57,996 nucleotides of DNA. It comes from Rhodoferax sp. Lineage in GTDB: Bacteria; Pseudomonadota; Gammaproteobacteria; Burkholderiales; Burkholderiaceae_C. The translations under genes and the position numbers were made by a program. The notes under the pieces are model-generated. The model saw only the letters and a program-made list of their open reading frames with translations, made no database searches and had not been told where the DNA came from. Below are positions 36,401 to 44,758 of this stretch, piece after piece (the stretch's first letter is position 1; each line of letters starts with the position of its first letter). The stretch lies in contig NZ_JAAFHA010000014.1 of the NCBI RefSeq assembly GCF_010365055.1, positions 1-57,996 of the forward strand, given 5' to 3'.

Positions 36401-37109
36401 GGTCGTGGCTTTTGCCAAGCGGGACTCGCTCGATGCGCTGACTGCCAAGCGCGTGGCATTTTTGACGGACTACCAGAATGCCGCCTACGCCCAGAGCTAC
36501 CAAGGCTTTGTGCAGAAGGTCAGAAGCGTGGACGCGTCGCTGGGCCACAAGCACCTGGCCTTGAGCGAGGCGGTGGCCCGCTACCTGTTCAAGCTCATGG
36601 CTTACAAGGACGAGTACGAGGTGGCGCGCTTGCACAGCCACCGCGATTTCAACGCCCGCATCGCTACCATGTTTGAAGGTGATTTCAAGATTCACTACCA
36701 CCTGGCACCACCGCTGCTGGCCCAAAAGAACGCCCGTGGCGAGCTGCAAAAGCGCCCTTATGGCCCGGCGATGTTGCTGGCCTTCAAGCTGCTGGCCCCG
36801 CTCAAAGGCCTGCGCGGCACCGCGCTGGATATTTTTGGCAAGACCCCGGAGCGCCGGCAAGAGCGTGCGCTGATCACCGAGTACCGGGCGAGTGTGGATG
36901 AGTTGCTCCACGCCTTGAGCGCCGGCCGACCTGACCGTGAAACCGACCCGGCGCTGTACGCCCTGGCGGTTGAGATTGCCCGTATTCCAGAGCAAATCCG
37001 GGGCTTTGGACATGTCAAGGCGCGCCATCTCAGTGCGGCGCGCCAAAATTGGCAGGACCAGATGAGCCGTTTTCGGGGGCTGATGGCGCCGCATACAATG
37101 CCCGGTTGA
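33471..37109 (+). CDS. Indolepyruvate ferredoxin oxidoreductase, fused alpha-beta form
   Basis: The 1212-residue protein joins the parts that are separate IorA and IorB in archaea. The N-terminal half holds the pyruvate-oxidoreductase-like domain (FISGYRGSPLGNYDQAL). The TPP-binding domain has CSGCPHNTS, NLGDGTYFHSGLMAVRQAI and LYNDAVAMTGGQ. A ferredoxin-like region has CEGCGDCGVQSNC and CNKDYSCVKGFCPSF. The C-terminal gamma domain has GVGGTGVITIGQLLG and ends in DUF6537-like sequence. It oxidatively decarboxylates aryl-pyruvates from aromatic amino acids to acyl-CoA; acceptor unknown. It stands alone, with 190 bp upstream holding no recognised signal. Confidence 0.93.
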   Translation: MNASLPDLLPQALASATLDDKYALDKGRAFMSGVQALVKLPMLQQARDQLLGKNTAGFISGYRGSPLGNYDQALVKAEKYLKAHHIVFQPGVNEELAATALWGTQQLGFAPPGSNKFDGVFGIWYGKGPGVDRCGDVFKHANMAGTTPWGGVIAVAGDDHISKSSTAAHQSDHIFKACGTPVFFPASVQEILDLGLHAFALSRFSGVWAGMKTIQEIVESSATVSLDLERVQIKRPTDFEMPPGGVHIRWPDAALAQEARLFDTKWYAALAYIRANRLNYNVIEGPNDRFGLIASGKAFNDTSQALLDLGLDDATCQRLGIRLHKVGVVWPLEAQLTREFATGLQEILVVEEKRQIIEYQLKEELYHWRADLRPTVLGKFNELGADAAGSAYGSGGEWSMPNPSANTLLRANADLSPALIARAIAQRLKKMGLDGDTAARIDAHLEILAAKERALQVFEVSGSKGLDRQPWFCSGCPHNTSTKVPEGSRAMAGIGCHFMAIWMDRATVGFTQMGGEGVPWVGQQPFSTEQHVFANLGDGTYFHSGLMAVRQAIAAGVNITYKILYNDAVAMTGGQQIGERPEGHSVVQIAQSMRAEGAVKIVVVTDEPAKYQAITGLPEGVAIQHRDQLDRIQREFREIKGCSVIIYDQTCATEKRRRRKRGSLVDPAKRVVINELVCEGCGDCGVQSNCLSVEPLETEFGRKRQINQSTCNKDYSCVKGFCPSFVTVEGGQLRKKAKGQGPSPFDAAWGALPEPTMASTTGRVWGIVVAGVGGTGVITIGQLLGMAAHLEGKGIVTQDAGGLAQKGGATWSHVLIGASQDTIRTTRVGMAGADLVIGCDPVVAASTETLLRMLWGRTHVALNANATPTAAFVKNANWQNPAEACVSDIVKTLGLDAVAAFNTEAAATRLMGDSIYTNPMLLGFAWQKGWIPLQLASLLRAIELNAVAVEQNKTAFAWGRRAAQDPAAFDQLRSPEQVVAFAKRDSLDALTAKRVAFLTDYQNAAYAQSYQGFVQKVRSVDASLGHKHLALSEAVARYLFKLMAYKDEYEVARLHSHRDFNARIATMFEGDFKIHYHLAPPLLAQKNARGELQKRPYGPAMLLAFKLLAPLKGLRGTALDIFGKTPERRQERALITEYRASVDELLHALSAGRPDRETDPALYALAVEIARIPEQIRGFGHVKARHLSAARQNWQDQMSRFRGLMAPHTMPG

Positions 37110-37182
37110 CCCTTTTTTGCACCAACCCGCGGGTGAAACTGCGGTGTGTCTTGTTTCTTGACTACTTATTTTGGAGTTGCCT

Positions 37183-37512
37183 GTGTTTATTTCTTCTGCC
37201 TTCGCCCAAACCGCTCCTGCCGCCGCTGGCGGCGACATGCAATCGTCACTCATGAGCATGCTGCCGCTGGTGCTGATGTTTGTCGTTTTGTATTTCGTCA
37301 TGATCCGCCCGCAGATGAAAAAACAAAAGGAACATCGCGCCATGATTGAAGCCCTGGCCAAGGGCGATGAAGTCGCCACCGTGGGCGGCATGCTCGGCAA
37401 GGTCACCAAGCTGGGCGAGGGTTATTTGACGCTGGAAGTAGCGCCGAACGTTGAGGTTCAAGTCCAACGCAGTGCCGTGGTGCTGGTCCTGCCCAAGGGC
37501 AGCATCAAGTAA
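37183..37512 (+). CDS. yajC: Sec translocon accessory protein YajC
   Basis: Small inner-membrane partner of SecDF. I chose the GTG at 37183: GGAG lies about six bases upstream and the product then begins with the family's FISSAFAQ stretch. The 109-residue protein has one membrane span (~25-43, LPLVLMFVVLYFVMIRP) followed by RPQMKKQKEHRAMIEALAKG and the cytoplasmic GDEVATVGGMLGKV domain. The TTG at 37171 is a less likely start. secD follows after 30 bp. Confidence 0.94.
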   Translation: MFISSAFAQTAPAAAGGDMQSSLMSMLPLVLMFVVLYFVMIRPQMKKQKEHRAMIEALAKGDEVATVGGMLGKVTKLGEGYLTLEVAPNVEVQVQRSAVVLVLPKGSIK

Positions 37513-37542
37513 GCACAAGCGACAACCCCGAGAAGCGCGATC

Positions 37543-39429
37543 ATGAATCGTTACCCATTCTGGAAGTACGTGATCATCCTGATCGCGCTGGTGGTGGGGG
37601 TGGTCTACACCCTGCCCAATTTTTTTGGTGAAGCCCCGGCCGTGCAGGTGTCGGCGGTCAAGGTCGGCGTCAAGGTCGACAGCAGCACGCAGGCGCGCGT
37701 TGAAGAAGCGCTCAAGACCGCCGGTCTGGTACCCGATGCGGTGACGCTGGACGCCAGCTCGGTCAAAGCGCGCTTTGACAACACCGAGACCCAACTCCGG
37801 GCCAAGGATGCGATTCAAAAAGCCTTGATCCCTGATCCGAGCAACGCGAGCTACGTGGTGGCGCTCAACTTGCTGTCGCGCTCGCCGAGCTGGTTGACGG
37901 CCTTGAATGCCTTCCCGATGTACCTGGGGCTGGATTTGCGCGGTGGCGTGCACTTCATGTTGCAGGTCGACATGCAAGCGGCGCTGACCAAAAAGGCCGA
38001 ATCCCTGGCCGGCGATATTCGCACCAGCCTGCGCGAGAAGAACGTGCGCCACAGCGGCATCAACCGCAACGGTCAGACCATCGAAATTCGCTTTCGCGAC
38101 GCCCCAACGCTGGAAGAGGCCAAGTTGGTCCTGCTGGACCAGTTCGCCGACCTGGAATCTAGCGATGGACCCGACGGCACCGAATACAAATTGACAGCCT
38201 CCATCAAGCCGGTGGCGGCGCGTTTGGTGCAAAGTCAGGCGCTCAAGCAAAACATCACCACCTTGCACAACCGCATCAACGAGCTCGGCGTGGCCGAGCC
38301 GGTGATTCAACAGCAAGGGCTGGACCGCATCGTGGTTCAACTGCCGGGCGTGCAGGATACCGCCAAGGCCAAAGACATTCTGGGGCGCACGGCGACCCTC
38401 GAAGTGCGCATGGTCGATGAAAGCAGTGAAGCGCGGGCTGCCGAGGGTGGCACGGGCGCGGTACCGTTTGGGTCCGAGCGCTTTCTGGAGCGCAGTGGCC
38501 AGGCCGTCATCGTGAAAAAGCAGGTAATTCTGACTGGCGAAAACCTCACCGATGCCCAGCCCGGTTTTGACAGCCAGACGCAGGAAGCCGTGGTCAACCT
38601 GACGCTCGACGCCAAGGGCGCGCGCATTTTCCGCGATGTCACGCGCGAGAGCATTGGTAAGCGCATGGCGATTTTGCTGTTCGAAAAGGGCAAGGGCGAA
38701 GTCGTGACGGCGCCGGTGATCCGCTCCGAAATCGGCGGGGGCCGGGTGCAGATTTCGGGTCGCATGACGGCGATGGAAGCCACCGACACCGCCTTGCTGC
38801 TGCGCGCCGGCTCGCTCGCGGCACCGATGGAAATCATCGAAGAAACCACGATTGGCCCAAGCCTGGGTGCGGAGAACATCGCCAAGGGCTTTAACAGCGT
38901 CACCTACGGCTTCATTGCCGTGGCCATCTTCATGTGCATGTATTACATGTTGTTTGGCGTGTTTTCAAGCATTTCGCTGGCCGTCAACCTGCTGCTGCTG
39001 GTGGCGGTGCTGTCGATGCTGCAGGCCACCCTGACGCTGCCGGGCATGGCGGCGATGGCGCTGGTGCTGGGCATGGCGATTGACGCCAACGTGCTGATCA
39101 ATGAGCGCGTGCGTGAAGAATTGCGCAACGGCGCCTCGGCGCAGGCTGCCATCCACTCGGGCTACGACCGCGCCTGGGCCACCATTCTGGACTCCAACGT
39201 CACCACCCTGATTGCGGGCATGGCCTTGCTGGCCTTCGGCTCGGGGCCGGTGCGCGGCTTTGCAGTGGTGCATGTGCTGGGCATTCTGACCAGCATGTTC
39301 TCCGGCGTGTTCTTTTCCAGAGGCCTGGTCAATTTGTGGTACGGCCGCCAGAACAAGCTCAAGACGGTGTCCATTGGCACCATCTGGCGCCCAGAGCCGA
39401 CGCCCGAGACGGCGCCCAAGTCGAATTAA
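37543..39429 (+). CDS. secD: Protein translocase subunit SecD
   Basis: Proton-motive-force-driven membrane protein that pulls preproteins out of the SecYEG channel with SecF. The 628-residue product starts with a membrane span (YVIILIALVVGVVYTLPNFF), has LGLDLRGGVHFMLQVD, a large periplasmic P1 domain and, at the C-terminus, five more spans with GMAIDANVLINERVREELRN and ARG-type ending RGLVNLWYG. Length and order match the family. secF starts 12 bp after its stop. Confidence 0.96.
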   Translation: MNRYPFWKYVIILIALVVGVVYTLPNFFGEAPAVQVSAVKVGVKVDSSTQARVEEALKTAGLVPDAVTLDASSVKARFDNTETQLRAKDAIQKALIPDPSNASYVVALNLLSRSPSWLTALNAFPMYLGLDLRGGVHFMLQVDMQAALTKKAESLAGDIRTSLREKNVRHSGINRNGQTIEIRFRDAPTLEEAKLVLLDQFADLESSDGPDGTEYKLTASIKPVAARLVQSQALKQNITTLHNRINELGVAEPVIQQQGLDRIVVQLPGVQDTAKAKDILGRTATLEVRMVDESSEARAAEGGTGAVPFGSERFLERSGQAVIVKKQVILTGENLTDAQPGFDSQTQEAVVNLTLDAKGARIFRDVTRESIGKRMAILLFEKGKGEVVTAPVIRSEIGGGRVQISGRMTAMEATDTALLLRAGSLAAPMEIIEETTIGPSLGAENIAKGFNSVTYGFIAVAIFMCMYYMLFGVFSSISLAVNLLLLVAVLSMLQATLTLPGMAAMALVLGMAIDANVLINERVREELRNGASAQAAIHSGYDRAWATILDSNVTTLIAGMALLAFGSGPVRGFAVVHVLGILTSMFSGVFFSRGLVNLWYGRQNKLKTVSIGTIWRPEPTPETAPKSN

Positions 39430-39441
39430 AGCGAGAGAGTT

Positions 39442-40395
39442 ATGGAATTTTTCAAAATCAAACGCGACATTCCGTTCATGCGGCATGCCATCATTTTCAA
39501 TGTGGTGTCGCTTGTGACCTTTCTGGCAGCGGTTTTTTTCCTGTTCAGCCGCGGTCTGCACCTGTCGGTCGAGTTCACCGGTGGCACCTTGATGGAAGTG
39601 ACCTACTCCCAGCCGGCTGATTTGAACCTGGTGCGCAGCACGGTCGCCAAGCTCGGCTTGAACGACGTGCAGGTGCAAAATTTTGGCACCGCGCGTGATG
39701 TGCTGATTCGCCTGCCGGTGCAAAAAGGGGTGACTTCCGCCCAGCAGAGTGTGCAAGTGATGGCCGCGCTCAAGGAGGCGGATGCGTCGGCAGTGATGCG
39801 GCGCACCGAGTTTGTCGGGCCTCAGGTGGGCGAGGAACTGGCCATCGATGGCATCAAGGCGCTGGCCAGTGTCATTGTGGGCATCATGCTGTACTTGTCA
39901 CTGCGCTTTGAATGGAAATTCGCCGTTGCCGCGATCATTGCCAATCTGCACGACGTGGTCATCATTTTGGGGTTTTTTGCATTTTTCCAGTGGGAGTTTT
40001 CGCTCCCGGTGCTGGCCGCCGTGCTGGCGGTATTGGGCTATTCGGTGAACGAGTCGGTGGTGGTTTTTGACCGGATTCGTGAAAATTTCCGCCGTTACCG
40101 CAAGATGAACACCCAGGAAATCATCGACAGCGCCATTACCGCGACCATCAGCCGCACCATCATCACGCATGGCTCGACCCAGATGATGGTGTTGTCCATG
40201 TTGTTGTTCGGCGGCGCCACGCTGCATTATTTTGCATTGGCCCTGACCATCGGCATTCTTTTTGGCATCTACTCTTCGGTCTTTGTGGCCGCCGCCATTG
40301 CCATGTGGCTGGGCATCAAGCGCGAAGACCTGGTCAAGGGCGGCGCCAAGAAAGACGAAGACCCGAATGACCCCAACGCCGGTGCCATCGTTTGA
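39442..40395 (+). CDS. secF: Protein translocase subunit SecF
   Basis: Partner of SecD. The 317-residue product has six membrane spans, the N-terminal DIPFMRHAIIFNVVSLVTFL, the LSVEFTGGTLMEVTY strand, GPQVGEELAIDGIKAL and the conserved VLGYSVNESVVVFDRIRENF segment, then ATISRTIITHGSTQMMVLSM. The ATG at 39442 follows GAGAGAG. A long inverted repeat begins at the stop codon and may end the yajC-secD-secF transcript. Confidence 0.96.
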   Translation: MEFFKIKRDIPFMRHAIIFNVVSLVTFLAAVFFLFSRGLHLSVEFTGGTLMEVTYSQPADLNLVRSTVAKLGLNDVQVQNFGTARDVLIRLPVQKGVTSAQQSVQVMAALKEADASAVMRRTEFVGPQVGEELAIDGIKALASVIVGIMLYLSLRFEWKFAVAAIIANLHDVVIILGFFAFFQWEFSLPVLAAVLAVLGYSVNESVVVFDRIRENFRRYRKMNTQEIIDSAITATISRTIITHGSTQMMVLSMLLFGGATLHYFALALTIGILFGIYSSVFVAAAIAMWLGIKREDLVKGGAKKDEDPNDPNAGAIV

Positions 40396-40460
40396 GAGAA
40401 CCTTGCCGCGGGCTGGTCGATGCCATGACGGCTTGACCTTGGCAAGCGCAGTTCTCTTTG
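40395..40460 (+). terminator. Candidate terminator after secF
   Basis: Left arm AGAGAAC-CTTGCC (40395-40407) pairs with GGCAAG (40441-40446) and GTTCTCT (40451-40457), with a four-base bulge and a 33-base loop; TTTG follows. The stem is 13 bp in total but the T-run is short and the loop large, so an attenuator or simple mRNA end structure is also possible. Confidence 0.4.
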
Positions 40461-40478
40461 TCTAACTAAAATAAAAAG

Positions 40479-42926
40479 ATGTCCACCCAGGCCACGATGG
40501 CGCAAAGAATCGAGCTCGCTCAAGAGACGCGCAAGCGCTTTCTGGCCGAGCTTGGTCGCGCCATGGTGGAGCTGGGAGTTGCGGCGCGCCAGCGCTTGAC
40601 CGAGCTGATGAACGAGGCTGCGCCTTCACGCGAGATGCAGAATCGGCGTGACGTTTGGACGCTGTACCAGAGTCGCCAGGCTGCGTGGGTCGAAGGCACC
40701 TTGGCCGCGTGGCAGGCATCCTTGAAGCCCCCGACGGCGGCGCCAAAGAGGGCACCCGACAGCGATCTGGAGCTGCTCGGCACCGAGGTGGTGGAGGACA
40801 AGATCATTGCCTCTCGGCTGGTATTGAGCGTGATGGAGAAAGTCAGCGCCGAGTTCAATGACCTGAGTGTGCGCATCAAGCTGCTGGAGCGCGCGCAAGA
40901 CCTGCAGGATCACGATATCTTTCGCCCCGAAGTGATGCTGCTGCTGATGATTGAACAGTGGGCCGTGGTCGGCCTGCCCCGTGATGCCTGGTCCCTGGTG
41001 AACGAGGTGACGCGCAGCTTGTTGACGCAGCGTATCAATCAAGCCTATGCGAACGCCAACGCTTTGTTGATCAAGCAAGGGGTGCTGCCGACGATTGAGT
41101 TGAAAGATCGCGTCAGGCGCGTCGCATCGGCGGCGCCCCGCAGCGGCGCGTCGTCCATGCCGGCATCTTCGTCCGTCCGCGGTGCGCTTGAGGAAGCCTC
41201 CAGTCGCGGGCCGGCGCCGTCGGGCTATGACACGGGTGGCGGCAGTGAGCGAGGCGGTGGCGGTGCGACGTCGGGACGCAGGCCGCAGGCAGGTCAAGCA
41301 GGTCAAGCAGGTCAAGCAGGTCAAGCAGGTCAAGCAGGTCAAGCAGGTCAAGCAGGTCAAGCAGGGTCGCATGCAGGCGGGTTTTATGGCGGCGCGGCCG
41401 AGGAAACCCGCATGATGACCTCACGCACACCGCTGACGCGGGCGCGCAGTCGGGCACAGGGTGTGCTGGGCCAGCTCAAGCGTTTGTTGCTGGGCTCGGG
41501 GGCCGCTGATTTTGCCGCCACGCACTATGAGCCGCCGTCGCCGGCACTGGCGGCGGCGCTGGCGTACCGATCCCAACCGCTGGGCGCCTATGCAGACAAT
41601 GGCACGGTGCTGGACGAGGACAGTCCGGGGGCGGTGCTCCGGGTGGCGGGCGAGTTGCGACGCCGGACCACCGATCTCAAGAACAAGGCCGAAACGAAGA
41701 GCGAAAAGGCCATTATTGAGATTGTGGCCCTGATGTTCCAGGCTATTTTGCAGGAGGAGCGCATTCCGCCAGGCATTCGGGTCTGGTTTGCGCGCCTGCA
41801 AATGCCGGTATTGCGGCTGGCGCTGGCTGAACCAGATTTTTTTGGCACCCTGACGCATCCGGCGCGCCAGTTGATTGACCGCATGGGCTCCTGTGTCATG
41901 GGCTTTGACGCCAGCGGCATCAGTGGCAGTGCGCTGGAAACCGAAATCAAGCGGGTGGTGCAGGTGATTGAGCAGTACCCCGAAACCGGGCGCCGCGTGT
42001 ACCAGCTGGTGTATGACGAGTTTCAGAAGTTTCTGGCCAAATTTCTGACCGGACGCGGGCCAACCCAAAAAGCGGTAGGGGTGGCACAGCAGTTGGAGCA
42101 GAAGGAGACGCTCACCATCCAGTACACGATCGAGATGCGCAACATGCTCAAAGACATGCCGGTGCGCGACGAGATTCGTGAGTTCTTGTTCAAGGTCTGG
42201 GCCGAAGTGCTGGCGGTCGCGGCGGTGCGCAAAGGCCCGCAGCACGCCGACACCCTGGCGTTCAAAAAAACCACTACCGATCTCCTGTGGGCCGCCAGCG
42301 CCAAGCCCAACCGCAACGACCGTGCCCGCGTGATCGCAGATTTGCCGCAATTGCTGCAGAAGTTGCGCGCCGGCATGACGCTGCTGGGCGTCGCGCCGTC
42401 CGAGCAACAGCGCCATATTCAGACCGTCAGTGACACCCTGGCTGATGCGTTTCTGTCCAAGACGCAGGCGATTGGGAGTGAGCAGATTGCAGCCATGGCC
42501 GAACACCTGGCCCACCTCGAGAATTTTGTCACTGATGACGGCTTGGGCGATCTGCCGCTGGACGCCCAGAGTATTGAAATGATGTTGGGAATTGATGCCT
42601 CAACGATTGACGTGGTGGCTGACGGCGGCTCTCAGCCCAGTGCGGCGATGCTGGCGTGGGCACAGGAGTTGCACGTGGGCGCCTGGTTCACGCTGGACCA
42701 CAATGGCAAGGTCGCTCAGGTGCAATTCGCCTGGCGCAGTGATCGCAAACACCTGCACCTGTTTGCGTCGACCACGGGGCACAGCTACTTGATGCAGACT
42801 GGGCGCCTGGCGGCCTACCTGCAGGCGGGTCTGCTGCTGCCGCAAGAGGAGGAGACGCTCACCGTGCGCGCCACGCGCGATGCCTTGGGCAAGCTCGAAG
42901 CCAATCCAGAGCGGCTGCTGAGCTAA
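40479..42926 (+). CDS. DUF1631 family protein with Gly-Gln-Ala repeat
   Basis: The 815-residue protein matches the DUF1631 family, conserved in proteobacteria without known function. It is mostly helical and cytoplasmic, with no signal peptide or membrane span. Family blocks include DIFRPEVMLLLMIEQWAVVG, LPAR-like THPARQLIDRMGSCVMGF, LNK-type KFLTGRGPTQKAVGVAQQ and the C-terminal LHVGAWFTLDHNGKVAQVQF, which resembles the PilZ-like end of related proteins. Residues ~270-297 are a tandem GQA tripeptide repeat encoded by a 9-bp minisatellite. Starts at 40479 and 40497 are both possible; neither has a strong ribosome binding site. It converges on smg and overlaps it by 4 bp. Confidence 0.82.
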   Translation: MSTQATMAQRIELAQETRKRFLAELGRAMVELGVAARQRLTELMNEAAPSREMQNRRDVWTLYQSRQAAWVEGTLAAWQASLKPPTAAPKRAPDSDLELLGTEVVEDKIIASRLVLSVMEKVSAEFNDLSVRIKLLERAQDLQDHDIFRPEVMLLLMIEQWAVVGLPRDAWSLVNEVTRSLLTQRINQAYANANALLIKQGVLPTIELKDRVRRVASAAPRSGASSMPASSSVRGALEEASSRGPAPSGYDTGGGSERGGGGATSGRRPQAGQAGQAGQAGQAGQAGQAGQAGQAGSHAGGFYGGAAEETRMMTSRTPLTRARSRAQGVLGQLKRLLLGSGAADFAATHYEPPSPALAAALAYRSQPLGAYADNGTVLDEDSPGAVLRVAGELRRRTTDLKNKAETKSEKAIIEIVALMFQAILQEERIPPGIRVWFARLQMPVLRLALAEPDFFGTLTHPARQLIDRMGSCVMGFDASGISGSALETEIKRVVQVIEQYPETGRRVYQLVYDEFQKFLAKFLTGRGPTQKAVGVAQQLEQKETLTIQYTIEMRNMLKDMPVRDEIREFLFKVWAEVLAVAAVRKGPQHADTLAFKKTTTDLLWAASAKPNRNDRARVIADLPQLLQKLRAGMTLLGVAPSEQQRHIQTVSDTLADAFLSKTQAIGSEQIAAMAEHLAHLENFVTDDGLGDLPLDAQSIEMMLGIDASTIDVVADGGSQPSAAMLAWAQELHVGAWFTLDHNGKVAQVQFAWRSDRKHLHLFASTTGHSYLMQTGRLAAYLQAGLLLPQEEETLTVRATRDALGKLEANPERLLS
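41291..41362 (+). repeat. 9-bp tandem repeat, eight perfect copies, in the DUF1631 gene
   Basis: The unit AGGTCAAGC is repeated eight times without change and encodes alternating Gly-Gln-Ala in a low-complexity linker between two folded parts. Perfect identity of the copies suggests recent slippage expansion. Because the unit is a multiple of three, copy-number change alters linker length, not frame. Confidence 0.95.
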
Positions 42927-43435
42927 TGCGCCACCCGGTGGGCGCCGTCATCGCACAACTCGTCGAGTATCAGCGCGTCGGGCTCTAAGCCCAGACTCCA
43001 GAACACCATCAGCACGATGACCTTGAAGTCTTCCAGCGCCAAGGGGTTGGCGGGCGCCGCCATGGCACGCTCCAGCACGATCTCACGCAGGTAGCTCGGC
43101 AGTGCACCCGCGCTTTCAAGAAAACTGACAAAGCCCAGACAGGGCACGCCCAAGTGGAGCTGCTCCGCCGCCGTGTAGATGCGCTGGCCGTGCGGTGACT
43201 GGGCAACGGCATCTGTTTTTCCGGGCAACTTGCTGTTGTCGCCCGTACTGGCCTGTGCTGTTGGCGCCGGCTGCTCGCGCGCCGCCACACTCAGTTCCTG
43301 CAGCCAGCCCAGCGCCTCCGCAATCTCCTCGGCATCAAAGCCGACCGCATTGAGCTTTTGCTCCAGCGCCGCGGGTTCAGGGCAGGACGCGCCGTGCCAA
43401 TAATTCTCGTAAACGAAAACAAGGACTTCAAACAT
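42923..43435 (-). CDS. smg: Smg family protein (DUF494)
   Basis: The 170-residue product matches the Smg/DUF494 family of small helical proteins encoded beside dprA: MFEVLVFVYENYWHG at the N-terminus, LNAVGFDAEEIAEALGWLQE, GVPCLGFVSFLESAGALPSY and LEDFKVIVLMVFWSLGLEPD. Its function is unknown. The N-terminus is the family's usual one, so the ATG at 43435 is well supported. dprA lies 51 bp upstream on the same strand. Confidence 0.9.
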   Translation of the reverse strand: MFEVLVFVYENYWHGASCPEPAALEQKLNAVGFDAEEIAEALGWLQELSVAAREQPAPTAQASTGDNSKLPGKTDAVAQSPHGQRIYTAAEQLHLGVPCLGFVSFLESAGALPSYLREIVLERAMAAPANPLALEDFKVIVLMVFWSLGLEPDALILDELCDDGAHRVAH

Positions 43436-43486
43436 GGGCTCAATAGTAGCGACCGCGGCGTACGCTAAAGCGATGAGATGACCGCT

Positions 43487-44716
43487 CTATCCCCGGCTCA
43501 TGCGCTGGAACAGGCCACCGGGCAAGCGCGCCAGCAGACCGTCGAGCTCCAGCGTCATCAACTGCGCTTGCAGGCCGGCGGTGTCGATGCCGCAGCGCGC
43601 CTGCAACGCATCCAGTCCAACGGGGTCGAAGCCGATCGCATCGAGCAACACCGTTTGAGTGCCAAATGAGCCGGTAGCTCCCGCGCAACAAGCGTCAACA
43701 GCTATTGAATCGAGAGCGGTCGTCAAGCCGCTGTCAATTTTCAGCTCCTCCAGCACGTCCTGCGCCGATTCCACCAGCTTGGCGCCTTGCTTGATGAGCG
43801 CGTGGCAACCGCGTGCCTGCGTGGAATGAATCGAGCCGGGAATGGCAAAAACATCTTTGCCCTGTTCGGCACTGAGGCGCGCGGTGATCAGCGAGCCGGA
43901 CTTCAGCGCCGCTTCAATCACCAGGGTGGCCTGCGCCAGCCCGGCAATGAGCCGGTTGCGCCGGGGGAAATTGGCGGGCAGCGGCGGCGTGCCCAGCGGG
44001 TACTCGCTGATGAGCAAGCCGTTCTGGGCGATGCGGTGGGCCAGCGCCAGGTGTCTTTTCGGGTAGACCCGGTCCAGCCCCGTGCCCACCACGGCCACCG
44101 TGGCGAGCCGATCCGAATCTGGCGCCAAGCTGTCAAGCGCACCCTCGTGCGCCGCGCCGTCCACCCCCAGCGCCAGTCCGCTGACCACGGTCAAGCCCGC
44201 CAAGCCCAGCGCCTTGGCAAACTGGCGTGCGTTGACGGCGCCTTGGGGGGTTGGGTTGCGACTGCCAACGACGGCAACGCTATTGGCCAGAGCAGACCTC
44301 AGCTCGTTATAAGCTAAATTAATAGCTGCTTGCTCAGTATCTATGAGGGCTGCAGCCTGATTTGATATAAATTCACCGCCACCAAGCAGGTACAACATCA
44401 GCGGCGGGTCCTCGATGTTGAGCAGCGATGGCGGGTAATTGGCATCCCCCAGTACCACGATCTGGCGCCGGGCGCTGCCCGCGCCCGATTCCTGCAGCCA
44501 GGCCCAGGTATGCGCCAGCAGCGCTGCCAGCTCAGGCGGCTCGGTGCGCAAGGCCCTGGCCTGCTTTTCGCTGACCACCTGCTGCAAGGTTGCGGAGGAC
44601 TGTTCAAACACCTTTGCTGGTAAGCCGAAGGCCACCAGCAATTTGCGTGCGGCCTCATTGCCGACGCCGCTGCTGAGCGTCAGGCGCAGCCAGGCGGCCA
44701 GTTCGTCGCGTTCCAC
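43487..44716 (-). CDS. dprA: DNA-processing protein DprA
   Basis: Loads RecA on incoming single-stranded DNA during natural transformation. The 409-residue product has an N-terminal SAM-like part (LAAWLRLTLSSGVGNEAARK), the extended Rossmann fold (SVAVVGSRNPTPQGAVNARQ, SGLALGVDGAAHEGAL, VAVVGTGLDRVYPKRHLALA, ISEYPLGTPPLPANFPRRNR, EAALKSGSLITARLSAEQGK, DVFAIPGSIHSTQARGCHAL) and a C-terminal winged-helix. Two interspersed repeat copies fall in frame: 44319-44366, giving an unusually long stretch between MLYLLG and SVAVVGSRNP, and 43661-43708 in the linker before the C-terminal domain. Both sites are linkers, so activity may be kept. Confidence 0.94.
   Translation of the reverse strand: MERDELAAWLRLTLSSGVGNEAARKLLVAFGLPAKVFEQSSATLQQVVSEKQARALRTEPPELAALLAHTWAWLQESGAGSARRQIVVLGDANYPPSLLNIEDPPLMLYLLGGGEFISNQAAALIDTEQAAINLAYNELRSALANSVAVVGSRNPTPQGAVNARQFAKALGLAGLTVVSGLALGVDGAAHEGALDSLAPDSDRLATVAVVGTGLDRVYPKRHLALAHRIAQNGLLISEYPLGTPPLPANFPRRNRLIAGLAQATLVIEAALKSGSLITARLSAEQGKDVFAIPGSIHSTQARGCHALIKQGAKLVESAQDVLEELKIDSGLTTALDSIAVDACCAGATGSFGTQTVLLDAIGFDPVGLDALQARCGIDTAGLQAQLMTLELDGLLARLPGGLFQRMSRG
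43661..43708 (-). repeat. Interspersed ~48-bp repeat, copy E (inside dprA)
   Basis: On the coding strand it reads TCAATAGCTGTTGACGCTTG at the start and GGGAGCTACCGGCTCATTTG near the end. It is sense to dprA and encodes SIAVDACCAGATGSFG in the linker before the C-terminal domain, in the same frame as copies D and G. Confidence 0.6.
44319..44366 (+). repeat. Interspersed ~48-bp repeat, copy C (inside dprA, antisense)
   Basis: Starts TTAATAGCTGCTTGCTCAG and ends GGGCTGCAGCCTGATTTGAT. It is antisense to dprA and encodes ISNQAAALIDTEQAAINL, the same frame as the antisense copy A in the kamB-like gene. It falls in a loop just before the DprA Rossmann fold. Confidence 0.65.
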
Positions 44717-44758
44717 CGTTACCTTGGGTGTGCTGGCATCAACGGGGTGTCACACCGC

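Noticed and set aside
41291..41362. Regular tandem repeats that could suggest a CRISPR array
   Set aside because: Units are 9 bp and directly adjacent with no spacers, inside an open coding frame.
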